From: Allium sativum
Taxonomy: Eukaryota > Streptophyta > Magnoliopsida > Asparagales > Amaryllidaceae
Assembly: GCA_030737875.1 (NCBI GenBank)
Contig: JASFAX010000020.1
Coordinates: 32,998,688 to 33,062,687, forward strand
Direction: 5' to 3'
Length of the DNA stretch: 64,000 bases
A program made the translations under genes and the position numbers. The notes below the pieces were generated by a model that did not search any database, was not told the origin of the DNA, and was given only the letters and a program-made list of their open reading frames with translations. Below, piece by piece: positions 49,562-61,300 of the stretch. Numbering within the stretch: position 1 is the first letter of the stretch; each line of letters opens with the position of its first letter.

Positions 49562-51487
49562 CGGAACCCATGCGATCGAATGGGTATTTTGATTTAGGAG
49601 TTTATGGAAAAATTGATGATATAGGTTTTATAGAGGAGGGCCAGGGGAGTTGATCTATGGTCGTGCAGGTCGTAATTTGGTCGGAAGAGGTGGTAGTTTA
49701 TGTTTTAAGGCTCAAAAAGTGTTTCGGTTGGTGGCTTGGCAGTGGCAAAGGCGACCACTGAAGTTAACCAGTCTTGGGGAGGAAGGTGTTGCCGGAGATA
49801 ACAGGGCCAATGTTGGTAGTCTGGTGCCTTCTGGTGGTCGGAGTTGCGAGCTTCGGTTGGTCAAAGTTCAAGCGTTTTGGGTTCGATTCGGACGGGTTTA
49901 CTGTAGCGTGTAGAATGAGGGAGCGTGAAGAAGGATTCCAAGATCTGACTTGGTATTATTTTAAAATTAATATTTTATTTAACTTATATATATCTCGATC
50001 AACTTCTAACGCTAATAACTTTTCATATGAGCTCCAATTGACATGCGGTTTGTTGCGTTGGAATCATATCGACGAGCTCTTCGCGATGACACTGATTTGG
50101 ACAGATTTTGAGACAGTTAAATTTTGGGCTAAATTTTGGATTCCAATCTCGTTTGAAATTAAGGTGAGTGATTAAACCCACTCACACCAAACTAAAATAT
50201 TTGACTGTTAGTTAAATTGAACTCATGATATGATTGTATTGTCTACTGTTTGATTGTTTAAATTGCTTATTTATGTTAAATCTGCATTGACTGTATCATT
50301 TAATTTAACTGTTATAAAATTTGTACAGTTTGAATTTAATTTCTAGTTTAAAATCTCATACATGTTGGCTAGTACACAGATATTATACTGAACTATTTAT
50401 ATGTGCTAATTTTGATGGATGCCTTGAATTTATATATTCAATGTATTGATATGTATTCATCTTGTTATCGACATTGTTACATATGTTACAGATTTTGCTG
50501 GTTAATCCCAACCAACACCTTAGATGTTACGGGCATCAAATAAACTCGGGGCAAATCATTAAAATAAATTAAGAATGTAGGTTGAAATGATAAATACCAA
50601 TGACCCTGATTTGGATTGAAATGATATATATCCTTTCCCAAAATACTAAAATTAAATATTAAGTATTAGTTGGCCATAGGATAGAAAAATATATACGGAC
50701 ACTGGTTGGATAAATAAAAACAGTTTTTAACCTTAAATTTTGAAATATTGTTTTAAGAGATAATGAATGATATTATTAATTGATTTTCTTTGAATTTGAA
50801 TTTTGAGATTTGAAATTTGAAATTTTAATAAATTCATAAACGTGAATAACTGAAGTTGAAACTGAAATGATTATAAAATATAAATTTATCGAAATTGAAT
50901 CTTTGACATTTACTTTAAACTAACTTGATTTATAGTAATAATTGAATTGTGAACTCGAGATTTTTATAAATGAATTATTCAAAATGAGAATTATAATTGA
51001 AATTCAATTATTTGAATCAAATTATTAAATCGAACTATTTGAAATTGAACTGTTGAATCTAATTGAAAGATAAATGGGAAGTCAAATCCTTTTGAATTAA
51101 GATTTCGAAATTTAGTTGATCGATTTGAAACTGAAATATGATTTCCAGTTGGTTAAATTTTAAAGAAAAGTAGTTATTTCAAATAAACCATTTTTAATAA
51201 TTAAATATTTATTTTGTAAGCTATTTTATATTTTAACTATATATTTATTCAAAATCTAAAAATTCTATTTTAAATACAAATTATTTATTTTCAAACTATT
51301 TGAATTATGTATCTAAACTATTTTACATATATTTTTAAATTTTTTAATATTCATTTTATTTAAAAGATGGAATTGTTTCAATATTTTAAATTAATTTAAA
51401 TGTAGATTTTATGATGAATAATATTCTCTCTTAAATATTGAAATGTTCTATATGAAAATCTGATATTTTGTTATGAAGTATAAATAT
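49562..51487 (+). mobile_element. 3' LTR of N, second part
   Basis: Begins with the second CGGAA and continues N's LTR (matches 33375 to about 35420), including donor AAG|GTGAGT at 50164. An 11-bp-scale to several-hundred-bp deletion relative to the 5' LTR occurs near 51160-51180. Cut at ...AATAT by Q. Confidence 0.9.
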
Positions 51488-51580
51488 TGTGACAACCCGG
51501 ATTTTTTTACAACATGCTAAGACAATAATCAAGGCAGAATTTAATTATAAATTCTGAATCAGGAGAAACGGGTTGCGCCA

Positions 51581-51597
51581 TTGCGTTCGTCTCGGAA
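51581..51597 (+). promoter_or_regulatory. Conserved LTR box, Q
   Basis: TTGCGTTCGTCTCGGAA, about 95 bp from the LTR start, the clearest copy of the box shared by S, T and M. Confidence 0.65.
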
Positions 51598-51942
51598 AAA
51601 TACGCGAAATAGAGTCCGAGTTTTCGAAAATCGGAGTCCGTATGACCAAATTATGGCCCGTCAAAGTTTTTAGAAAAATTCAAGTCCAAAAACAGTTCGA
51701 AATTCAAATCTGGAGCCAAACGAATTGGGCGGGAAAATTCCCGCCCAAGCCCCAGGTCGACTGGGGTGTCTACACGCCCAGGGGGCAGGTCGACTGCCCA
51801 GTCGACACGGGTGTCGACCTGGGTGGTCCGACCATTGGGCCTGGGTGCACCTGACTTGTTCCTCAAGACATGTTTTATGGGCCTGTGACGGATTTTGAGG
51901 GATCCTAGGGTTTATCCTATGGCCTAAACTACTCCTAATCTC

Positions 51943-51949
51943 TATAAAA
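51943..51949 (+). promoter_or_regulatory. TATA box, Q LTR
   Basis: TATAAAA, about 260 bp upstream of the donor. Confidence 0.55.
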
Positions 51950-52499
51950 ACACCCTAGGACCTAACCTAAATTACTAAAAATCATTCTAGCAACTAAGTG
52001 CTGCCAAAATCTATCTTGATCATGGCCTCCATCTCCAACTCCAAGGGCTTATGCATTCAAATCGGATTCAAATCAAAAGGTGCAAGCTTTCTACACCAAA
52101 TCGAGAACGGATCAACGTTGCTACGCAAGTTTCATGACGATTCTTCAATAAAGGAGCCACCTTTCTTCGTCAAGATGATGCATGATCCTTCCCTAAGCCT
52201 CGCTAGGTAAGTTCTAGCTACTTGTAGATTCTAACGGTGGTTCTAATGTGACATGGAATAAAATGCGATGAAACATAAGTATGCTAGCCTATGTGAACCT
52301 AACTTTGCCCCTTTTCTATGATCTATGACCTTGGGCTAAGTTTTAGCGACTTAATCATGCCACTCATGTTATGTTTAGCCTAGTTTATCTTGCAAGTTTG
52401 AATCTTTATCTATGGAATGTTAGCATGAACCTTTGGGAACCATTTGACTTGTGAAACATTGGCAAAGACTTGACTTTGGGGCTTATGCATGTAAATGAA

Positions 52500-52690
52500 C
52501 CCAAGCCCCTTATGTTATCATGCATGTTTGTGGCCAAATTCCCTTATGATACTATGCATGTTTGAGGCCAAAAACCCCTTATGATGCTATGCATATTTTG
52601 AGGCCAAACCCCTTATGATACCATGCATGTTTGTGGCCAATCCCTTTTTGGCATCGTGCATGTTTTGAGGCCAATATGTAGCATAGTATC
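52500..52690 (+). repeat. About 40-bp minisatellite, 4-5 copies
   Basis: The phrase CCCCTTATGATACTATGCATG followed by TTTGAGGCCAA, with variants, repeats through 52505-52680. Confidence 0.85.
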
Positions 52691-52921
52691 CTTACTATGT
52701 TGACTCGCTTTTACTTGGGTTGGAAACACGATTTGCGGTAGGTTAGACGAGCGTGATTATGACATGATAATTTGACATGGGATTTCATGAAAATATGACA
52801 CTCATGATACACCTAAATGTGGACATGACATGTGGGGTGGACACGGGACTTGAAACTAGACACGTAGTGGTTGTAAGTGTAATATGACACTAGACCAAAT
52901 ATGAAAGCGGCCAACTCGAGG

Positions 52922-53101
52922 TTGGGTTGAGTTTGTAGCATAAATCTACCCGGACCCGCCTGGCTTAACTAGTGGCTACAAACAATAGGACCCAATGTGA
53001 GTAGTTGGTCATATAGCACTTAAGACCCGAGGTTAGACTAGGTTGTGGTGTAAAGCTACCCGGACCCGCCCGGCTTAACTAGTAACCACAACAAAGTCTA
53101 A
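52922..53101 (+). ncRNA. Paired nested hairpins, Q LTR
   Basis: Module A (52922-52995): outer TTGGGT/ACCCAA, inner GTTTGTAGC/GCTACAAAC. Module B (53033-53101): outer TTAGACT/AGTCTAA, inner GTTGTGGT/ACCACAAC. The loops share CCCGGACCCGCC. These are the cleanest copies, with four perfect stems. Confidence 0.7.
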
Positions 53102-53139
53102 TGTGAGAGGTTGGGGTGCATTAATCTAAGTAATGCCAC

Positions 53140-53950
53140 ATGAAAAGGTTAAGTAATTTTGACTAATGACGCTTAACCGATATGACACGAATGGGTAGGT
53201 TAAGTGGAACCGGACTTGATTTCTTAATGACACTTAACCATATAAGACAATTAGGGGATGTTGTTAAGTAATTTACACTTAACTAATCCAACTTGGTAAT
53301 TAGATAGGGTTAAGTAACTTAGACTTAACTAATCTAAACACGGTAATTAGATGGGGTTAAGTAACTTAGACTTAACTAATCTAAACACGGTAATTAGATG
53401 GGGTTAAGTAACCTACACTTAACTAATCTAAACAACGTAATTCGATGGGGTTAAGTTAAACACTTAACCAATCTAAACTTGGTAATTCAATGAGGTTAAG
53501 TAACCAATACTTAACCAACTTAACATGATAATTTAATGGGGTTAAGTAACTTATACTTAACCAATTATACATGATGATTTGATGAGGTTAAGTAACCTAT
53601 ACTTAACCAATCTAATATGCGGACCTGATAGAGTTAAGTCACAAGACCTTTTAAATATACTTAACCATTGTAATACAATTAGTGGATGGGGTTAAGCTAA
53701 CCCATACTTAACCAATCCGACTCGATAATCTGATGGGATTAAGATAATCTATGCTTAATCAATCTAACACGACAATCTGATAGGGTTAAGACAAACAAAT
53801 ACTTAACCAGTTTGACTTGATAGGGTTAAGTCATGAGCTTCTTGGTATACTTAACCAACTTGTAGGGCTAAGCCTTGAACTTAAATACTTAGCCAATCTT
53901 GACATGATTCGTAGGCGGGTTAAGTCATTAACTTGAATGACAACACTTAA
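53140..53950 (+). repeat. GGTTAAGT/ACTTAACC motif array, Q LTR
   Basis: More than a dozen units of about 55-60 bp, each with GGGGTTAAGTAA and an ACTTAACCAA or ACTTAACTAA inverse half. The units near 53320-53440 are almost identical, indicating recent local duplication. Confidence 0.85.
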
Positions 53951-54150
53951 CCCATTAGACAAAACCCTAGCTCAGGGGACTAGGTTGAAAATCGTAGTTA
54001 ACAAGGATAGCGGGTAGAGAAGCTAAGTGGTAAACCTTAGTTAAGGATAACTAAGTGATAATTCTTAGTCAAGGAAATTGGACCAGTTCACAGACGGATA
54101 AGTAACCTGATACGGTAAGTCATCGCTTAAACAAATACACGAGGCGGAGC

Positions 54151-54155
54151 AATAT
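54151..54155. repeat. Target-site duplication of R (left)
   Basis: AATAT, repeated at 60393-60397. Confidence 0.85.
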
Positions 54156-55079
54156 TGTAACAACCCGAAAATCTGGGCCAGTTTAAAATTTTTATTTTGG
54201 CGATTTTAGCGAATTTTGATTATTTAAAATGTATTATTTTAAATAATATCGACGAGAAATTTATTTTGAATATAATTCGAACGAATATATTTATATACGC
54301 CGTCGTTAGAATATAAATAATTATATATAATTATAAAAGGAATTGAAAATGGCGCGGTAGTTCGATAATTCGATTTCAATATTCAAATGAATGTACCGGG
54401 TGCAAAATAAACCGGATTTTAGTGAGTCCAAAAACATTAGGATCTATCTGTGAATATCTTTCCAACGAATCTGAAAAATCAAAATTTCATAGCGGGAATC
54501 AAAAGATATGTCCAGTTGAAATTTCAGAATAGTCGCTATGGAATTTCGGCCCTTAAAAATGGAAATTTTGCAAACGACCTCGAATTTCGACGAAACCACT
54601 TTTGTTGGGTCCGTGATGTCAAGTTACTGCTAGGTTTCAAATTTCATAATTTTTCGAATCAATATGTGAGCGTGGCGTAGTTAAACGTGTTTGACCACTT
54701 TCAGTTGATTTTAATCGACTGGAATTTGGCCATTTTTCAAACGGTCTCAAAATCTGACGAAATTAGTTTTGTTAGGACCGTATCGTTAATACGATGCTAG
54801 AAAATATTTTTCTGGAATTTTTAGGGTTAGTGTGTGACCCCGGTAATTTGAAATGTACGTTTAAAATAGAATATACACTGATTTCTAATTTAATTTTGAT
54901 GAAAACCTATCGAAACAGTCGAATTGGCCTGTGATACATATCCCATTGTGTTCGGAATGGGGGTAAAACGCTAGGGACGACAGTCGATGGGTTTCGTTTC
55001 GAGTTCGGATTTGAAAGTTACTTTTTGGGATTAAAAATTAAATTAAAAATATATACTATTATAATATAAGTCAACGGCC

Positions 55080-55446
55080 TTTATCTCCCCCCCCCCCTTT
55101 TATTTTCCAGATCGAGAATTTTAAAATAAATAAAAAAAGGGGAGGCTTCATCGCGCTCAGCAACCCACCGCCGTGACGTCGGCGCTCCGCTCCCCTCGCC
55201 CCTCTTCGACGTCGGCCTCTCCGCCTTCTTCCTCGATCACGTTCGCCCCATCTCAGACGAACCCGCACCCCTACCAAAACCCCCAAACCCTATAGCCCGA
55301 AATCGAGACCACCGCAAACCCCTACCGCCTCTGAACCCTCCTCCGACCTGTTGCAGCCTCCCCTTCCACCTGCTGATGGCGCCGCTCGTCCTCCAGTCGA
55401 GGTAGATCCGCTCCGGCAACGAAGATCCGGTTTTTATTGATAAAAG
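55080..55446 (+). other. G/C-rich exon-like island in R
   Basis: CpG-rich, in sharp contrast to AT-rich surroundings. Bounded on the left by a C-run and TTTTATTTTCCAG (acceptor-like, near 55110) and on the right by AAAAG|GTGAGT (55447). The plus frame from about 55142 stays open for roughly 85 codons without an ATG, ending near 55404; the minus frame is also open because of base composition. It may be the transcribed leader of the LTR, or a captured exon. No domain recognised. Confidence 0.4.
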
Positions 55447-55646
55447 GTGAGTTTTCTTGATTTTTTTATTAGAGGGAGCAGTTTAAATTTATAGTTATAT
55501 GAAGTTTAGATTTATAATTATACAAAGTTTAGATTTTTAGCAAGTAAAAATCTGATTTTTGTTGAAAAATAAAAAGATTGGGTTTTGTTTGTAGAAAATG
55601 AACAGGATTTTCGTTCACGAGAAAGACTATATTTTTATAAAGTTTA

Positions 55647-55878
55647 GGAAGTAAAAATTCGATTTTTATATATTGAATAGGAAGTAAAAAGACGATTTTT
55701 ATATATTGAATAGCAAAGTAAAAAGACGATTTTTATATATTGAATAGCATAGTAAAAATTCGATTTTTATATATTGAATAGCATAGTAAAAATTCGATTT
55801 TTATATATTGAATAGCATAGTAAAAAGACGATTTTTATATATTGAATAGCATAGTAAAAATTCGATTTTTATATATGT
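55647..55878 (+). repeat. 34-bp minisatellite, about 7 copies
   Basis: Unit AGTAAAAATTCGATTTTTAT followed by ATATTGAATAGCAT; variants swap AATTCG for AAGACG. Confidence 0.9.
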
Positions 55879-56747
55879 AGTGGCTACGGCCGAAAGAAAG
55901 TGATAAGAGGCGAGAACAGTGAAGATTTCCTGCATTAGAAGTGCCGTGGAGTTAGGATAGCTATCGGTGAGAACTTCTCACTCTTAAATTTCTTTTTGTA
56001 GTTATATATATACTAGGATGCAGACGGTGTTTAGTAGCACCCGACACCCGTCATCCACAGACCATGGATGGCTTGTTTGTTTAATTGTTGGGTTGTGTAG
56101 TTGGTTAGATTACTTGGTTTTAATTGAATTGTTTGGTGAAATGAAATTGATTTGATTGATGTGTGAATGGCGTGGGCCTTCACTAGACCGGGGATAAGGC
56201 TAGGCCTTGTCCCGTTTCTAGTATCGTGTCGTTATGCCGTCGAAATTTTCTAAAATAAGTTAGAAAAATAAAAATATCATTTTTATTTTGTAAATGAACT
56301 GAATGAAAATTCATGTGTTAAAATAAAATATTTGATCGTTAAAAATATAATTTTTAACGTGAATGTGAATAAATAAATATTCATTTACAAACCTGACGGT
56401 TTGTTTATGTACACCTATTTGAAGGACATTGATTGGGACGATAAATTTTACACATCGCCCAACTGCACAAATAAAATCTGTGTTTGATTGTTTGAAACCC
56501 CACACGGGTATTGGGATGATATTTGACGTACACAAATCCCAATAATTAGTTGTATGTCGATCGATTGATTGACAGGCTGCTATAAGCGTTGAATATTTGT
56601 ATTTGATGCTTATACAGTGTAGAATGCACTTTGGATGATGGTTGATTATTCATCGTTGTTGATATATACACGTGTTGTAGAAAATCCATATAATTAACAT
56701 TATATGGTAATTGATTGGGCCTCATTCCAGTTTCGAAAAAGAAATAT

Positions 56748-56818
56748 TTGAAATAGAAATATTTGAAATAGAATATTTGAAATAGAAATATTTGAAATGG
56801 AATATTTGAAAATATCAA
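56748..56818 (+). repeat. 15-16-bp minisatellite, about 5 copies
   Basis: GAAATAGAAATATTT units with small length changes. Confidence 0.85.
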
Positions 56819-56934
56819 TATAGGAAGCCGTGTTGATTAGATTGACGCCATTTTGACGTGAACGATATTTATATCGATTTTATTCTTTTTATAATGAATA
56901 TCGAAAGTGATTTCAAAATCTAATATTTTGAAAA

Positions 56935-57150
56935 GAAATGAATTCGAATTGAAACTGAATAGAAATGAATTCGAATTGAAACTGAATAGAAATGAATTCG
57001 AATTGAAACTGAATAGAATTGAATTCGAATTGAAACTGAATAGAAATGAATTCGAATTGAAATTGAATATAAATGAATTCGAATTGATATTGAATATACA
57101 TGAATTCGAATTGAAATTGAATTTAAATGAATTTAAACTCGATTTGAAAA
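56935..57150 (+). repeat. 27-bp minisatellite, about 8 copies
   Basis: Unit AAATGAATTCGAATTGAAAC plus TGAATAG. Nine-codon periodicity keeps frames open on both strands, so the ORFs across it are artefacts of the repeat. Confidence 0.9.
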
Positions 57151-58107
57151 GAATTTAAAATGAATTTATATTGGAATATTCAATTTTGATTTGAAATTGA
57201 ATATGAATTTGAAACCGTTTTGAAAATAAATTTAAAACGATTTATAGAGCACGTTTTGAATTGAAATCAACGAAATATATATTATATATATTATATATAT
57301 AATATAATGGCCTGAATAGAACGCGCTGCGCCGCGGCAGTTCGCGAATTTCGACCATTTATTTCAAACGGACATTACGGGAGATCCGACCGTCGGATTCT
57401 CCTAAAACCGGAACCGTTGGGTTCGTATCGAAATGAGATTTCTAATGAATATTAGAAATTAGAAATCTAACGGTTGGATTTGGAATTATGTCCAAGTCAA
57501 ATTTGAAAAAGGTCGCTGTAAGTGTAGTTCGATGGCCGTTGATGGAAATCGACTGTACATGCCTTGATAAATTTATTAAAAATAGTAATAATTTGTGTAA
57601 AATCATAAGAAATGATTTGGGAAAAATTGGGATGAAAAACTCCATATTTGAAAAGATAAAAATAGATTTTTATCGAAATGAACTAGTTTTGAACTAGAAT
57701 TATAATTCTATTTATTTTTAAATAAATAAATTGAATTTGAAAAGGGTTTTAAAAATAACCAGAATTTCCAATGATTGCATTGGAGTGGATTTGAATCGAA
57801 ATTGTCTTCGGAATATTTCGATGTTGGAATTCGTGATTATACGGATGTTGTTATGGAAATTTGAAAGATATATATTTATATCGTTATTTCCAATACGACA
57901 TTTGTTAATCGTAAAATTTGATATTGAATATAAGCCGATATATTTTCTATTCAGAGCCTTGTATTGAATATCAAATGTGATTTGGGTTTGTCGTGAATGG
58001 TGTCTTCACTAACACTGTTCTTGAACCAAGTTGAGAAAAGATTAAATCTTTTTATTTAGATTTAATGAAGTGTACCAATTAAATAATATTTAATTGGAAT
58101 TGAATTG

Positions 58108-58305
58108 ATATTGATTTTTGGGTTTATCGTGGACAGTGTTTTAAATAACACTCGTTCTTTAACCCGATAATTAATGGAATGTGATTTTGGGTTTATCGTG
58201 GACAGTGTTTTAAATAACACTCGTTCTTTAACCCGATAATTAATGGAATGTGGTTTTGGGTTTATCGTGAACAGTGTTTTAAATGACACTGATTCTTTAA
58301 CCCAG
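58108..58305 (+). repeat. 69-bp minisatellite, about 2.7 copies
   Basis: GGGTTTATCGTGGACAGTG recurs at 58120, 58189 and 58258 (the last with GAACAG), each followed by AACACTCGTTCTTTAACCC-like text. Confidence 0.9.
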
Positions 58306-61300
58306 TTAAAGATTAAAACTAAGTAGAGTTTTAATGAATCTTTAATTAGATTGAAAAGATCGAGAATGGAGTATCACCAGTTTTACTCCAGGCGATAGTT
58401 AAATCTTTAATTAGATTTGAACGTGAAATGGTAATTGAATTTACCGATAACACCGTGGTGTTAGATATGAAGTACTACCAGTTTTACTTCATGGGATGAA
58501 TAGGTTGGGATTGGGAAATTAAAACCAATGATTACTTCGGTAAGGTTCGTTAATCCCGACTAGTTGAATCGAAATTCAAAAGATGATTAAAGAATAAATT
58601 CAAGGAATTTATCTTGGATAAAATTAATGGGAACCTTTCCCTATGAATGTGAAATTTAGAAACTAACTGCCGGTTAGCCAAGAAGAATGGTTTTCTGGAT
58701 ATTGATCTGATGTTGGTTTCGGCCTTCGGGGTTAATATTTGGGGAATTATTCTCTTGATTAATTTACGGTTAGTGACTGATGAATTGGAATGAGGCGTAT
58801 GTTGTGTTTGTGTAACACTTATTTAAAATATACGCGAGTTATTCGGGAAGACCGGGTTTATCCCATTCTGAATAACTGATACGACGATAAGTCGAAGATG
58901 AAGACGGTGGTCGAAGACCGGAAGTCTTCACGTCGTTTGGGTGATTACTGACGATCTTGATTGGGCTGTACACCCAAGAAGATGGAAACAGTTGGTGATC
59001 GTCCAGACGTACTTGGAGATCGATGGATATGCGGGGTACTAGGTGCCTCCGGTTTCGTTCAGACCCAGAACGGACTTGTAAATGGACTATGTGTCTGACA
59101 TTGGATTTCATTCAGTGTGACTGATATCGGTTGCATAGAGTGGTTTGCCTGTGTGGCATGCTAAGATGAAATTGATCGAGGCTTCTGTTGAAAAGCAAAG
59201 TCTTGTGGTGATGATCAAAGCACGGCCTTTGTGGCGTAGCTTTGTGTAACGTTTACTTCGCGAGTTTCGCACCCCGGTTGTGAACCAAAAATGGGAGAGG
59301 ACCTCAGGGAGGGCATGCGTTTCTTTCTAGCTAGGGTGGTGTCAGTGACCTACCAGCCCTGACATTTATATACTTTTCACCTGTGTGGTTGTTGCTGTTG
59401 CGAGGCGCCTCAGTTTGATCGGACGATCCGGGTCCGATGGAGTCATTCGTTGGCTCATTTACGCCCCAAAGGGCGGGGAAACTTAGTGTTCAGGCATAAT
59501 AATCCACATCGGTGGACCGGCCCTGACGATCTAAAGGGTTGATGCGTTCTGATCCTGAGGCTCGGGCTAGAGAGTCTCGAATCGGTTGAGGACTATCTTT
59601 TGCCTCGGTTCATAGATGGAAACCCAATTTCCAAATACGTGACTCTGCGATTTTGATTGTATAACCTATATATGGCGACATAGTGGTATGGGGCATTCAC
59701 GCCGCCTATGATTGATACTTATGATTTGAAGTTGTTTTATACACTATACACTTATAATGGTATCAAATGATTTCTTTTAAACGTATCAAGCATTCTTGGC
59801 TATTATAAGGTAAAAACCCTATCCCCCGGCTTGCGTTGCATTGTGTGATAGGACCTGGGTCTTATAATAGCTTCATTTTTCTTTATTTAGCATTGCGCTG
59901 TTGTTTTATGCACTGGTGTTCTTGGGAGGAAACCCGTTCAGTGTTATACGGCGTGGTCCCTTGATTTACCTAACTTTAAAAATAAAGATTAACTGTTTTA
60001 GTTCTCACACCAGTCACATGACTGACCTGGAGTTTATTGTTTTTAACCTAAACTCTGGGTGCCCTTATTTTGACACGGGCAGCTAGTAGTTTTGGTTTTG
60101 CAGATTTATATTCACAGGATCTTGGTTTACAGCTGGAATGATATCCGGAAAGCATTGTATCCGTATATCTCTTCTAGTTGTGTATTGTATTATTTTCCGC
60201 TGCTATGTATTTAAATGTAATTTAAATCTCTGATATTTCTGTGTAATATTTATTCATTTATACTCTGCATATTCTTGTAATCTGATGCATTGTTGTAATA
60301 TACAATGAAATGTTCTTTTGTATGCGTTCTGTTGTGGCTTGTTCTCGAACTATCCGACACTTTCCTTTACGGGGAAGTTACGGGTTCTTACAAATATCTG
60401 ATCTAGATAAAGGCTCCAACGAACCGGGTAACGAAGCGGAAGCTTCGGGGGACGTGAGGATACTCTTGGTATCCCTCTGTGAGGTTGCAGATGATCCGCC
60501 TGGGCTCACAAGAGGTTAAGGTATGCGGTAGAAGAACCAAGAGTATGCCTTGATTGCTATGCGAGCGACCTAAAGACTGGGATGGATTAGCGTGGAGTCG
60601 ACGATTCTTGTTCTTGCCCTGGATAGCGCGTCGTCGACTACCTACCATCTTTAGTCAATCGTGTACGAACGGAAAGGCAGAGAACTCCCAACAGACCATG
60701 TTCTTGCTATCGAGTCATGGGTGAGGATGGCCAATAGGAAAGTGGGGCATAGTGGGGGCCGGGATGTAGTTCTCATACATGATTTTTCTTGGGTTGCCTT
60801 TCAGTAGTTGAGGGAGGGGTCACGTGGGACCATAGCCATGGATACAAAAACAGACCTTGATATCTGCATCAACAGACGACTTAAAGCTCCCGACCGAGTT
60901 CCGTATTTCTCGATTTGCCCTGGCACGGAACTCGGATGACACATTGAGATACATGTGCGTCTAGACATGGAAAACGATTCACGATACATACGTGGGATAA
61001 AGGGCGTGGTTGACGGGTGGCATAATCCCTAGTGGCCCTAGGTGGCTAGAACCCAAACCGAGACACGGAAACGTTCATTAGGTAGCATAATCCCTAGTGG
61101 TCCTAGGTGGCATAAATCCTAAGCGAGCACGCGATAGTTCATGGTAAGAAAACATAACCAGATCAAGGGTAGCAGTCCAAAACAACATCAAGGATAAAAT
61201 GGTACTACGTTGAGGTGGTATGGATTTACATGGGAAAGCCCGTACGGCCTACGGCAAAGGACTGAACTTATACATGGAAAGAAACATACGAGTTGGGAAA

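Larger units (their letters stand above)
54156..60392 (+). mobile_element. Solo LTR 'R' (6,237 bp)
   Basis: TGTAACAACCCG...CGGGTTCTTACA, flanked by AATAT on both sides, with no PBS, no polypurine/LTR junction and no internal long direct repeat. Its first 400 bp match the start of P's LTR in word order (TTTAAAATTTTTATTTTGGCG-type, AATGGCGCGGTAG). This is the product expected from LTR-LTR recombination, leaving one LTR. It carries a G/C-rich block (55080-55440), a donor (55447) and several minisatellites. Confidence 0.85.

Noticed and set aside
55071..55286. Arg/Gly-rich minus frame
   Set aside because: Shadow of the G/C-rich island; no motif beyond base composition.
55647..55878. CRISPR-like array
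   Set aside because: Units are contiguous tandem copies with no spacers; the setting is a plant LTR.
56907..57158. 83-codon plus frame and a matching minus frame with nine-residue repeats
   Set aside because: Produced by a 27-bp minisatellite; open on both strands for arithmetic reasons.
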